A DNA stretch of 64,000 bases, taken from NCBI RefSeq assembly GCF_016862095.1, contig NZ_BOMH01000056.1:1-64000 (forward strand). The letters are read 5' to 3'. The notes beneath the pieces were generated by a model. It did no database searches and was not told the DNA's origin. It was given only the letters and a program-made list of their open reading frames with translations. Origin of the DNA: Actinoplanes cyaneus (GTDB lineage: Bacteria; Actinomycetota; Actinomycetes; Mycobacteriales; Micromonosporaceae). Made by a program: the position numbers and the translations under genes. Of the stretch, positions 40,921 through 48,424 are shown one piece after another. The first letter of the stretch is position 1; every line of letters starts with the position of its first letter.

Positions 40921-40970
40921 AAGGCCCGGACCGGTAGCGCCGCAAGGTGCACCTCGGCCGGGCCTTCTTT
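40921..40970. terminator. terminator between convergent transcripts
   Basis: AAGGCCCGG (40921-40929) and CCGGGCCTT (40958-40966) with CTTT after. Separates the plus-strand phage core from the minus-strand accessory island. Confidence 0.7.
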
Positions 40971-41030
40971 ACGACCGCGCTCACGGCCGCACCTCAGCCC
41001 GCGCTGACGGACGCTCAGCGGCGGTCTCTC

Positions 41031-41402
41031 TTACCTCACTGCCTCCGGCAGCACCCCGTGCGCCTGAAGCAGGCGGATCATGTGGGCAAACGTGGCCTCA
41101 TCGGCATCGTCGGGAAGGAAGAGAATCATGTCCACCCGGCCCCACGCGAGCACCTGCCATTTCCCGTCGAGGGGGTAATCGCCATGCGGCCCCTCGTTGA
41201 TAGCCACGCATCGGCCATCAACTGATGAGATGGACACGTTGACGTCCCCGCTGCCCGTCGTTTCCGGGCTGTCAGCCTCGGCCTCGTAATCGGGAACCAG
41301 CTCAGCCAGCAGCCGGGCAAACCGGTCCGGGGTGCTGCCCGCCTCAAACGGGTACGCCGCAGAGGCGATCACCTTCGCCAACGTCAGCTTCTCGCTAGTC
41401 AT
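41031..41402 (-). CDS. hypothetical protein of accessory island, 123 aa
   Basis: Last gene of the minus-strand run 44652 to 41031. Contains VNVSISSVDGRCVAINEGPH and KWQVLAWGRVDMILFLPDD, a beta-rich pattern, and a helical end. Unknown function. Confidence 0.65.
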   Translation of the reverse strand: MTSEKLTLAKVIASAAYPFEAGSTPDRFARLLAELVPDYEAEADSPETTGSGDVNVSISSVDGRCVAINEGPHGDYPLDGKWQVLAWGRVDMILFLPDDADEATFAHMIRLLQAHGVLPEAVR

Positions 41403-41405
41403 CGA

Positions 41406-41786
41406 TCAGCCCTCCCCATTCCCAGCGCGCACCCAAAGTCGGCGCCCCTCCTGGCGTGCCTGCTCCAACCGATCCATCAGGTCTTGGATCGCCGCTGGAA
41501 GTTCGTCGGCCGTTGCTGCGTACGCCTCCGGCTCGAAGTCCTGGCGCCTGCGACGCCGGGCGTAGTAGCCGGCCGGGCTCTCCCAGCCCTTCACGCCGTT
41601 CCACTCGGCTCGCCAGCTCACCCGCCACTCCGGATGCTGCCGTTCCAGCGCGGCGATCTCGTCCAGGCGTTCCGGCGGCCACCCCTCCCGTTGGGCTTGG
41701 CTGCGGCGGTTATGCCAGATCAGCGCGTCGCCTTGCAGCGCAGGCGCGTCGACGGCGGATCGGTCGGCTGATCTTGGATCAGTCAT
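41406..41786 (-). CDS. hypothetical protein of accessory island, 126 aa
   Basis: Charged protein with IAALERQHPEWRVSWRAEW and SPAGYYARRRRRQDFEPEAY, a pattern frequent in small actinobacterial genes near XRE regulators. Ends three bases before the start of 41402. No function assigned. Confidence 0.6.
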   Translation of the reverse strand: MTDPRSADRSAVDAPALQGDALIWHNRRSQAQREGWPPERLDEIAALERQHPEWRVSWRAEWNGVKGWESPAGYYARRRRRQDFEPEAYAATADELPAAIQDLMDRLEQARQEGRRLWVRAGNGEG

Positions 41787-41916
41787 CTTGCGTCGTTGCC
41801 GTTGCTGTTCGTGAAGCCACCGTCAGGAATCTCCGGTCGTGATACACGGAAAGTTGAGACCCGGCTCGGCAGGCGCCACGGGGGAAGAGCCCGCCGAACC
41901 GGGAGTATTGGAGTGA

Positions 41917-42741
41917 CTAACTGTTGCCCGCGCTTGTCGCCGTTCCTCGTCGGTACTGATGCCAAGCCTCCGACGCGGTCATGATTCCGCGCGTCCACGG
42001 ATCGCTGCTCCCGGCACCGATCTCCGCCCACATCCGCGCGTTGGCCTCGGCAAAGGCCGTCACGCCCTCGATCGTTGCGGTCTGCCAGGCCGACACCTGC
42101 TCGGCCCACCATTCGGCTTGCTTCGGGTCATGGCCGGCGGCGATCAGCCAGCTCACCCAGTAGGCGGCATCGAGCCATGCCGCGCCACGAGTCGCCCAGC
42201 CCCAATCGACGATCCGGGCCTCGTCGCCGCCGACGATCACATTGGCGGGATTCAGGTCGGTATGCAGCAGGCTCGCGCCCACGAAGTGATGAAGCTGATC
42301 CTCGCTGGTGTACGCGGCGAGCCGCTGCTCAGCCAGCCGCAGCGAAGTGTTCGGACAAGGCAACTCACCGATGCGTTCGATAAGCCGGGCCACGTGCCCG
42401 AGGTCTTTCGACTCGGGCGAATAGTCCGCGTGGTGCCCGTCAAGCGCGTCGAAAATCAGAATGTCCCAGGCGTCCTCGACGATCCGGGCGATTAGGCCGG
42501 CGCCCACGGTTTCAACGTGCGGCGCGACCTCCTCCTCGCGTTGCTGAGTCCATGCCCAGCGGTGCTCGACCGGCAGGGCCTTGAGAAAGTACCGGCCGTC
42601 GGGGGTGTGCAGGCGTGCGGCAACCGAACTGTTGAGTCCTTCGGTCGCTGAGTCCGCGGCGGTGACGAGACCGATGACCGCACCGATGCGGTATCGGACG
42701 GAGGCCGGCAACTGCCAATAGGCGATTCGTGTGGGCGACAA
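41917..42741 (-). CDS. aminoglycoside phosphotransferase-family kinase
   Basis: 274 residues, TTG start. Kinase-like fold: catalytic loop SLLHTDLNPANVIVGGDE (HxDxxxxN) and metal site ARIVDWGWATRG, with YFLKALPVEHRWAWTQQREE as the ATP-binding Lys region. Not close to a known resistance enzyme. It follows the candidate peptide gene in the same direction, so it may phosphorylate the peptide product or a target for self-protection. Confidence 0.8.
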   Translation of the reverse strand: MSPTRIAYWQLPASVRYRIGAVIGLVTAADSATEGLNSSVAARLHTPDGRYFLKALPVEHRWAWTQQREEEVAPHVETVGAGLIARIVEDAWDILIFDALDGHHADYSPESKDLGHVARLIERIGELPCPNTSLRLAEQRLAAYTSEDQLHHFVGASLLHTDLNPANVIVGGDEARIVDWGWATRGAAWLDAAYWVSWLIAAGHDPKQAEWWAEQVSAWQTATIEGVTAFAEANARMWAEIGAGSSDPWTRGIMTASEAWHQYRRGTATSAGNS

Positions 42742-42829
42742 GGTTCGTTCCTCGGCGGCTGGGACGCCCGGACCGCCTCGCCTATGGCACGACGACGGTC
42801 CGGGACGCTCAATCAGGGATGACCGATGA

Positions 42830-43000
42830 TCAGTTGTACGGGTTGTCGTCGCCGCAGCCGCGCTGGTTGCCCGCGGAGACCTGCTCGACCGTGGTGATGA
42901 CGATGCCGGTCGGCTCCGGCCGGCGGTGCTGGGACAGCGCCGAGGTCGTGGCCGCGGTCGCCTCGGGACGGCGCGTGATCTGAACCGGGGTCGGGCTCAT
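42830..43000 (-). CDS. candidate RiPP precursor peptide, 56 aa
   Basis: ATG at 43000 with an excellent TAGGAGGAATC ribosome site, eight bases after the radical SAM stop. Sequence has a polar leader-like region (VQITRRPEATAATTSALSQH) and a distinct C terminus AGNQRGCGDDNPYN with one Cys, several Asn/Asp and a penultimate Tyr. Size, strong translation signal and direct linkage to a SPASM radical SAM enzyme are the hallmarks of a ribosomal peptide precursor. The core and its modification are not predictable from sequence alone. Confidence 0.6.
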   Translation of the reverse strand: MSPTPVQITRRPEATAATTSALSQHRRPEPTGIVITTVEQVSAGNQRGCGDDNPYN

Positions 43001-43008
43001 GATTCCTC

Positions 43009-44121
43009 CTAGTTCCCGTGCTGGCAGTAGTAACTCAGTGGTGCCTTCGCCGCCTGATACACCTTCGCCATAGGTCGGCATACCCGGCAGGTGGACGACA
43101 GCTTGCAGCCGGAACATCCACCCGTGCGAAGCATTTGGGCGTCTGCGATCCCGGGCAGACGCAAGAGGGCTTCAGGTCCCTCGGTGATGAGATTGAGCGG
43201 GTTCTCCCGGCCGACCTTGCACATGGTGGCGTTGCCGTGCGGGTCGACATGGAAGCTGGTGTGCCCGGCCGGGCAGCCCTGGAAGATCGCGGACTTGTCC
43301 AGATAGCCGGGCGTCTGGGAGTCGAGGGTCGAGCCGTTGCCGGTGTAGGTCGGCGAGATCGATCCGAACTCCTTGAATGGGAAGCCGAGGTCGCGCACCA
43401 AGGCGCGCATCTCTCCCAGCTCCTCGATGTTGTGCTTGGTGATGATGATCGTGACCTCGACCGGTAGTTCCGCCTCGGCGGCGGCCACGAGGCCCGCGTA
43501 GGTGTTCTTGAACGCGCTTTTGGTCTTGGTCAGCGCATACGCCGTTTCAGCACTCGCGCCGTACATCGACACCGTGATCTTGTGCGGCCGGGAGGTTCGG
43601 AAGATATCGAGGATCTCCGGGCGCGCGAGCCGTGATCCGTTTGTCAGGATCTCGACCATCATCCCGGCGTCGTGAGCGGCCCGATAGGGCTCCGCGAAGT
43701 GCGGGTCGATCAGTGGCTCGCCGCCGGTGATCTGGAACCACAAGACGCCCATCTCCGCGAGCATGTTGATCAGCCGGAGCTTGCCGTCCAGGTCGAGGCC
43801 GGCGAACGGCCGGGTTTCCAGATAGCAGTGTTCGCAGGAAAAGTTGCAGCCGAGGTTGATCTCCCACGACGCACGGCAATACGTCACGGGCAGCGTGGAG
43901 GGCGGCCGGACCATCAACACGTCCCGAACGGGCCGTTGCCGGAGATCCAAGGCCCAGGCACTTGCAGCGGCGTCGGCGAACCAGTCCGGCACGATGCCGC
44001 CTTCATCTGAGAGGTCGGCGAGCGCGGCGTAGAAAGCTGAGGGCAGTTGCATCGCTGCCGGGTTACCTGGGCGAACGGCGACGAACTGTTCCTCTTGTGG
44101 GCTGACGATTGCCTCAAACAC
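43009..44121 (-). CDS. radical SAM/SPASM peptide maturase
   Basis: 370 residues, GTG with AAGGAGG upstream. CNFSCEHCYLETRPF supplies CxxxCxxC for the SAM-binding 4Fe-4S cluster and FQITGGEPLIDP the GGE motif. The C terminus has a SPASM pattern: CPAGHTSFHVDPHGNATMCK, CSGCKLSSTCRVC and YYC, for auxiliary clusters. Such enzymes form thioether, C-C or epimer modifications in peptides. An N-terminal extension of about 80 residues may be a peptide-recognition domain. Its gene overlaps the upstream one and is followed by the short peptide gene. Confidence 0.9.
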   Translation of the reverse strand: MFEAIVSPQEEQFVAVRPGNPAAMQLPSAFYAALADLSDEGGIVPDWFADAAASAWALDLRQRPVRDVLMVRPPSTLPVTYCRASWEINLGCNFSCEHCYLETRPFAGLDLDGKLRLINMLAEMGVLWFQITGGEPLIDPHFAEPYRAAHDAGMMVEILTNGSRLARPEILDIFRTSRPHKITVSMYGASAETAYALTKTKSAFKNTYAGLVAAAEAELPVEVTIIITKHNIEELGEMRALVRDLGFPFKEFGSISPTYTGNGSTLDSQTPGYLDKSAIFQGCPAGHTSFHVDPHGNATMCKVGRENPLNLITEGPEALLRLPGIADAQMLRTGGCSGCKLSSTCRVCRPMAKVYQAAKAPLSYYCQHGN

Positions 44122-44398
44122 TCGATGCCTCCTTCTGATCTTGCGACGCCGTTACCGACCGGTCCTCCGTGTGTGCTGCTCTTGCCCGTGCCGCCGTGGC
44201 GCTGTCGAGTACGAGCTGTTCGACGGCAACCGCCATGTCGTCGGCCTCAAGCTCGATGACGGCGCGGCCCTCTTGCATGTGAATCCATCCGACCTTGACC
44301 AACGTCGTCCCGACCCTCACCACGGGTGGCCCATCGAAGGCATCGATCAGGAGACCGAGCAGCCCAGGCGTTCTCTTCGGCGACTCTTCGGTTGTCAT
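44114..44398 (-). CDS. small protein upstream of radical SAM gene, 94 aa
   Basis: Overlaps the radical SAM start and the upstream stop, so all three are translationally coupled. FDGPPVVRVGTTLVKVGWIH and AVIELEADDMAVAVEQLVLD suggest a small alpha/beta protein. It could be a peptide-binding partner, but no RRE signature is clear. Confidence 0.55.
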   Translation of the reverse strand: MTTEESPKRTPGLLGLLIDAFDGPPVVRVGTTLVKVGWIHMQEGRAVIELEADDMAVAVEQLVLDSATAARARAAHTEDRSVTASQDQKEASSV

Positions 44399-44652
44399 GC
44401 CGCGAGCCCCGGGGCCTCGACCCAGCCGAGGAACCGCTCATAAAGGTCGGGCGGCCTCCCGCCAGCCCTGCCGGCCCAGTCGTCGATCGCCTCGATCAGA
44501 AAGGACCCAACGACGACCGACAGACCGTGCGGGAATCGCCCGTACTGCTCGGCAAGCTCGACCTTCGCGACCGCGCAGGGCCATGGCTCGCCGCAGACCC
44601 GGCAGTCCCAGTCGGGACGCTCGCCCTGATGTTCCGTACGGGGGACTAGCAC
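44395..44652 (-). CDS. conserved actinobacterial small Cys protein, 85 aa
   Basis: GTG start. RPDWDCRVCGEPWPCAVAKV, SFLIEAIDDWAGRAG and LYERFLGWVEAPG are typical of a small actinobacterial family often annotated as flavin reductase without good reason and found beside XRE regulators. Probable metal-binding or regulatory accessory. First gene of the minus-strand run. Confidence 0.6.
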   Translation of the reverse strand: MLVPRTEHQGERPDWDCRVCGEPWPCAVAKVELAEQYGRFPHGLSVVVGSFLIEAIDDWAGRAGGRPPDLYERFLGWVEAPGLAA

Positions 44653-45149
44653 GACGCACCCCCTCGCGAGCGGCGCTCTTGACCCGGCGTCAACGAGCCG
44701 GCACGCGCAACCTGGAACAAGGGCATCGTCGCTGTCGCCCAGGCTGGGGGGCGCGGCGAGGGCTCCGGAGCTACCGACGGCGCGGGGTCGCTTACTGCCG
44801 TGCGCGTGCGGTTGTCCTCACGGTGCCGGCCCGCGGCCATCGCGGCCTCTATACACGGCCACCGCAGCCCGCAGGTACAGCGAGAACGACGGAGCAGCCT
44901 CCACCTTCGTTTCTGATGCATCACTGCTCCCAGCGGTCGCCGCGTTTGCCTGAGCCACCGCCACCTGCGGTAATTCCGGCCCTGATCGCTCACCGTGGCC
45001 ACGATGTCCCACTTCGTAAGTAACCAGAAGGCCCCTAGGCGGACCTCCAGAGGACTTTTAGAGGCAACTTTCGGATTCTGGGGGCTGGAAAGTCCTGGCA
45101 AAGTGCTCCCGATGTACGCTCGATCGAGGCACGCCATCTTGGAGGTCCC
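44653..45149. promoter_or_regulatory. divergent intergenic region with dyad
   Basis: 497 bp between the minus-strand run and the XRE gene, with no supported gene. It holds an inverted repeat AGGACTTT (45051-45058) / AAAGTCCT (45089-45096), about 55 bp before the XRE start, a likely operator for that regulator. No TGCGT-N10-WCGCA dyad or CATAGG promoter is present, so the island has its own control. Confidence 0.4.
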
Positions 45150-46415
45150 TTGTCTCCCCAGTCGGCTGGAAACACCCGTCTGAAGGCCGCACGTCAGCAC
45201 GCGGGTTATGCCTCGCAGCAAGCATTCGCCGACGCGCTGACGCAAGCCGCGCCGCGCATCGGGCTAGGACAAGTGGAGGTCAGCGTCCGCCAGGTCCGTC
45301 GGTGGGAGTCGTCTTCCCCGCCCTGGCCACGGGCTGATTACCAACGCTTGCTTGTCCACGTTCTTCAGCTACCCATTGAAGAGTTGGGTTTTGAACCGCC
45401 CTGGCAAATGCCTTCAGCCGCGCCCGGCTCGGCACCTGGGCCGCGTTCGGCGGCGGCGCCGGCGGCCCTCCCCATCCCGCGAGCTACCAACTCCGTCCAG
45501 CCTTTGACGATCGGCGCGGACTACAGCTCCATTACTGCCGCTCATCGGCGTATGTACCTGAGCGTTCAACCAAGCCATCTACATCCCACAGTGGTCGAGC
45601 ACACGCGCCTTGGACTGCATCTGTTGTCCGAAACCAGCGGTGTTGCCCATCGCCTACTCGCAGGCGCATTGGCCGAATCTGAGCTACTTGCCGGGCGTAT
45701 CGAGTTTTTTGATCTTCGGCAGCCCACGGAGGCCGATGCCACGTTTGTTCGTGCGCTACAGGCCGCAGGCGCGGCCGAGGATGCACTCCTCGGGGCAGCC
45801 GTTCTCGCGCACGCCGCCTTCATCCCCGGTTGGGCCCAGCGCCGCGACGAAGCCGCCGAGCGCCTTCGCGCCGCGCGTACCTACGCCCGGCGAGGCAACG
45901 CCAAGCCGAACTTTTTTGCATGGATCGACGCGGTCGAGGCGGAGTGCGAGTCCATTTGCGGACGTCATGCCGATGCACTGCGCCTCATTACCCACGCTGA
46001 GGAGATCCTCGGGGCAGGCGCTGACCACAACTCACCGGAGTGGTTTACCTGGTTCTCGCCTGCCCGCCTCGCCGCTTTCAAGGGAAGCACTCAACTAAAG
46101 GCCGGCCGACTCGCCCAGGCGCGTGAAACGCTCACCGCAGCCCTGGCCGGCCTACTTCCCGATGAGGGAAAGCAGCGCACCGTCATCCTTGCCGACCTCG
46201 CGGCCGTCGATGTCGCTCAGAAGAAGCCGGAGGCGGCCTGCACGCGTATCCACGAAGTCCTAGATCAGTTGGCGAGCACCTGGTACGCGACCGGAATGGA
46301 GCGCGTTCGCGAGGTGCGCCACGCCCTCGATCCCTGGGCGGACGCCGACTTCGTCCGTAAGGTCGATGACCGCCTTTATAGCTGGCAGACCACGCTCAGC
46401 GCGTTGCAGCGTTGA
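45150..46415 (+). CDS. XRE-family regulator with TPR-like sensor domain
   Basis: 421 residues, TTG with TTGGAGGT upstream. N-terminal helix-turn-helix (RLKAARQHAGYASQQAFADA; VSVRQVRRWESS), Ala/Pro linker (about 95-125), then an all-helical TPR-like region (RRDEAAERLRAARTYARRGN; AQARETLTAALAGLLPDEGK). This type is widespread in Streptomyces and relatives and often adjoins radical SAM or kinase genes. Likely controls the divergent minus-strand run. It could also be the lysogeny repressor, but it shows no link to the phage dyads. Confidence 0.8.
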   Translation: MSPQSAGNTRLKAARQHAGYASQQAFADALTQAAPRIGLGQVEVSVRQVRRWESSSPPWPRADYQRLLVHVLQLPIEELGFEPPWQMPSAAPGSAPGPRSAAAPAALPIPRATNSVQPLTIGADYSSITAAHRRMYLSVQPSHLHPTVVEHTRLGLHLLSETSGVAHRLLAGALAESELLAGRIEFFDLRQPTEADATFVRALQAAGAAEDALLGAAVLAHAAFIPGWAQRRDEAAERLRAARTYARRGNAKPNFFAWIDAVEAECESICGRHADALRLITHAEEILGAGADHNSPEWFTWFSPARLAAFKGSTQLKAGRLAQARETLTAALAGLLPDEGKQRTVILADLAAVDVAQKKPEAACTRIHEVLDQLASTWYATGMERVREVRHALDPWADADFVRKVDDRLYSWQTTLSALQR

Positions 46416-47055
46416 GCGCCGCGATCCGGCCGGGAAGTTCTGTCAGCGAGTCGATCCGCATAGTCGGAAGCTGCGCAGAGTCCGGGTCGTGCTGCTGGAT
46501 GGTCGCCCACGGACCTCGTTTGATCAGCGCAGTCTTGAAGCCTGCCAGCGCGGCCGGCCGGATGTCATTGTCCAGCCGGTCGCCAACGTAGAGCGTCGCT
46601 TCTGGGCTGAACGGAGTCTCCTTCGCTAGGGCCTCGAAGAAGCCGAGATCCGGCTTCGAGACTCCCCAGTCGTCCGACGTTGCGATCATGTCGGTAGGCA
46701 GATCAAGCGCTCGCAGGATTCGGCCCGCACGGATCGTCTGGTTCCCAGCGATGCCGACCCAGTAGCCAGCGGCCCGCAGAGCGGTTAGCGCTGGGCGAAC
46801 GTCCGGGTAGAGATCCTGATCGTCGAATGACTCGGGCTGGCCCGCCTTGGCACGCCGCTCGCGTTCTTCTGTCAAGTCGAAGCCCGGCTGGAAGATCTGG
46901 AACGTCTCTCGGTAATCCTGGCCCCGTGCGATCACAGCACCGAACATCGCGGAGAAGGTGTGCCGAGGTACGCCGAGCCAGTCAGCCCAAGTCCCGTACT
47001 CGCGGGTCTCGTTGACCAGGCACTCACCTACGTCGAATACCACCGCACCGATCAT
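46396..47055 (-). CDS. HAD-family hydrolase
   Basis: 219 residues; start at ATG 47055 fits the motif-I position. Motif I AVVFDVGECLVNE (DxG variant of DxD), motif II GIAGNQT, motif III SKPDLGFFEAL and motif IV YVGDRLDNDIRPA. A phosphatase of small molecules; the acid replacing the second Asp of motif I is Glu two residues on, so activity is plausible but unproven. Its 3' end overlaps the XRE gene by 20 bases. Confidence 0.8.
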   Translation of the reverse strand: MIGAVVFDVGECLVNETREYGTWADWLGVPRHTFSAMFGAVIARGQDYRETFQIFQPGFDLTEERERRAKAGQPESFDDQDLYPDVRPALTALRAAGYWVGIAGNQTIRAGRILRALDLPTDMIATSDDWGVSKPDLGFFEALAKETPFSPEATLYVGDRLDNDIRPAALAGFKTALIKRGPWATIQQHDPDSAQLPTMRIDSLTELPGRIAALNAATR

Positions 47056-47121
47056 GCCGCTGAGCGTATCGCGGAGACCGAAACACTCCCAGACATGTCC
47101 TTCTCGGCATGCGACCGGCGG

Positions 47122-47149
47122 TGCGTCCATCGTCATACGCATGTATGAT
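47122..47149 (+). promoter_or_regulatory. operator dyad L with promoter
   Basis: TGCGT-N10-ACGCA at 47122-47141 and TATGAT (47144-47149), 17 bp after TGCGT. CGCATGTATNATCGG is shared with site I, showing a conserved promoter plus operator. Confidence 0.65.
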
Positions 47150-47185
47150 CGGTCGCAACTGTCCACCCGCCTGGGAGTGAGTTAC

Positions 47186-47578
47186 TTGAGTACCGCCCTG
47201 AACCCTCAAACCCTCCCCGCCGCCCTTCGGACCAAACTCGCCGCTGATTTGGCCGACCACATCGCTGCCGCCCCGTCGCCGCGCGACGGCGTCTTGGCTG
47301 CCATTCAGGCCGCTCGCGCCGAGGCACTGCGAAACGGCTGGAAGCCGACCATTGCCAACGCGATCGGCGAACTCGTGGGCAGCATGGGGGAAACGGCGAT
47401 CGGTCAACCTGTGCTCGCCATCGAGGCGGCGATCCGCTCGACACGGGCCGCCGAGCGCGAAGCCGAACGGTTCCGTCGCCGCGCGATGGAGAACGGCAAC
47501 ACCGACGCCGCCGCCCGGTGGGCCGTCAAGTTGGCAGCGGCCCGCTCCGCGCGTATAGACGCCGAGGCCGCAGCTTGA
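47186..47578 (+). CDS. helical phage protein, 130 aa
   Basis: TTG start with GGGAG eight bases upstream. Almost entirely helical (LRTKLAADLADHIAAA; EREAERFRRRAMENGNTDAA) with a basic C terminus. Controlled by dyad L. Unknown; possible DNA-binding or antirepressor. Confidence 0.6.
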   Translation: MSTALNPQTLPAALRTKLAADLADHIAAAPSPRDGVLAAIQAARAEALRNGWKPTIANAIGELVGSMGETAIGQPVLAIEAAIRSTRAAEREAERFRRRAMENGNTDAAARWAVKLAAARSARIDAEAAA

Positions 47579-47583
47579 GCCGA

Positions 47584-47610
47584 TGCGCATGACGACTTAC
47601 GCACTAACCA
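47584..47610 (+). promoter_or_regulatory. operator dyad M with promoter
   Basis: TGCGC-N10-ACGCA at 47584-47603, TAACCA at 47605-47610. Lies between the 47186 and 47633 genes. Confidence 0.55.
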
Positions 47611-47632
47611 GGAGAGAGCCCGAGGAGCCGAA

Positions 47633-47887
47633 GTGCACGACACCATCGCCACCGCCATTTACCGCCAGACCCTCCGTCACGCCGTTTCGCACGCGATGTT
47701 CTGCGCCCACTCCGGCCGCATCCTCGACGTCCGCACTGCGGTCCTTGTGACAGCCACCGCGCCCGATAGCGAGCCTTCGCGGACCGTTCTGCACCATGCC
47801 GTGTACGACAAAATCGCGGAACGCTTGTCAGCCGCCGCCGAGGAGGCGGGCACGGCGTTGGAAGTCATCGACGGTCGAACCTTGTAA
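47633..47887 (+). CDS. small phage protein, 84 aa
   Basis: GTG with CGAGGAGCC upstream. VSHAMFCAHSGRILDVRTAV, then VYDKIAERLSAAAEEAGTAL. The CxxH/SGRxLD portion recurs in small actinophage proteins of unknown function. Controlled by dyad M and followed by a terminator. Confidence 0.6.
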   Translation: MHDTIATAIYRQTLRHAVSHAMFCAHSGRILDVRTAVLVTATAPDSEPSRTVLHHAVYDKIAERLSAAAEEAGTALEVIDGRTL

Positions 47888-47905
47888 CCAGGCAACAAGC
47901 CCCCT

Positions 47906-47938
47906 CCCCGCCCCGTTCCAGACAGCTCCGGGGCGGGG
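47906..47938 (+). terminator. hairpin terminator
   Basis: Perfect 10-bp arms CCCCGCCCCG and CGGGGCGGGG, 18 bases after the stop of 47887. Confidence 0.7.
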
Positions 47939-47943
47939 CGTGT

Positions 47944-47977
47944 TGCGTCTGACGTCAGTCGCAAAAAACGGTACCGT
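47944..47977 (+). promoter_or_regulatory. operator dyad N with leaderless promoter
   Basis: TGCGTCTGACGTCAGTCGCA at 47944-47963. CTGACG (47949-47954) and TACCGT (47972-47977) are 17 bp apart; the ATG at 47985 is seven bases later. This is the last phage promoter before attR and points into the host gene. Confidence 0.65.
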
Positions 47978-47984
47978 CCGCGCC

Positions 47985-48424
47985 ATGACCCTCGTGCTCA
48001 CTCCCGGACGCCCCGCCACAATCCATGTCGGCGACGACGCCTACCCCGCCGTCGTGATCCGCGCGACGCCGTCTGCCGTGACCGTCCGGCGCGTCGCCGT
48101 CATAGCCGAGCGCATCAACCCGGATCACAACGCGATCGTCGGCACGGGCGACCTTCTTACTCCGGTCGGGCCAGCGGAGGTGTACCGAAGGCAGGGCGAC
48201 CGCTACCGAACCCGGGTGGGCGAGCTGACTTTCGGCCGAGCGGTGTCCCGTACGCCACTCGCGCCACCGCCTCGGGCGGGCTGGTCACCGCTCGTGCGGC
48301 ACGATGGGCCCATGAATCCTCGCGTGCGTGCGCCCGAACTCAAGGGCCGGGGCTGGCTGAACACTGGCGGTAAAGAGCTGACCCTCGCTGATTTGCGAGG
48401 TCGTTGCATCATCTTGGATTTCTG
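47985..48424 (+). CDS. phage right-end ORF reading in frame into host gene
   Basis: ATG 47985. Residues 1-100 look like a small actinophage protein (PATIHVGDDAYPAVVIRATP; VYRRQGDRYRTRVGELTFGR). No stop separates it from MNPRV at 48312, so in the lysogen the frame is open to 50096 (703 residues). In the circular phage the frame would stop at the TGA formed across attP, giving 146 residues that end in the captured thioredoxin N terminus. Whether the long fusion is made, or the host part starts at 48312, is open. Confidence 0.6.

Larger units (their letters stand above)
1206..48424. mobile_element. intact temperate siphovirus prophage, ~47.2 kb, serine-integrase type
   Basis: Bounded by attL and attR in one host gene. 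It carries integrase, RDF-like protein, packaging, capsid, tail and lysis modules, primase-helicase, DNA polymerase, sigma factor and methyltransferase, with no obvious inactivating lesion in a core gene. Gene content (serine integrase, gp3-like RDF, dNMP kinase, primase-helicase, family A polymerase, dispersed inverted repeats) recalls phiC31-like actinophages, although the structural genes are ordered differently from anything I can name. Confidence 0.95.

Noticed and set aside
44295..45245. Long frames on both strands in the 44653-45149 gap
   Set aside because: Arg/Pro-rich shadow composition, no ribosome sites, and they run through the regulatory dyad; no gene supported.
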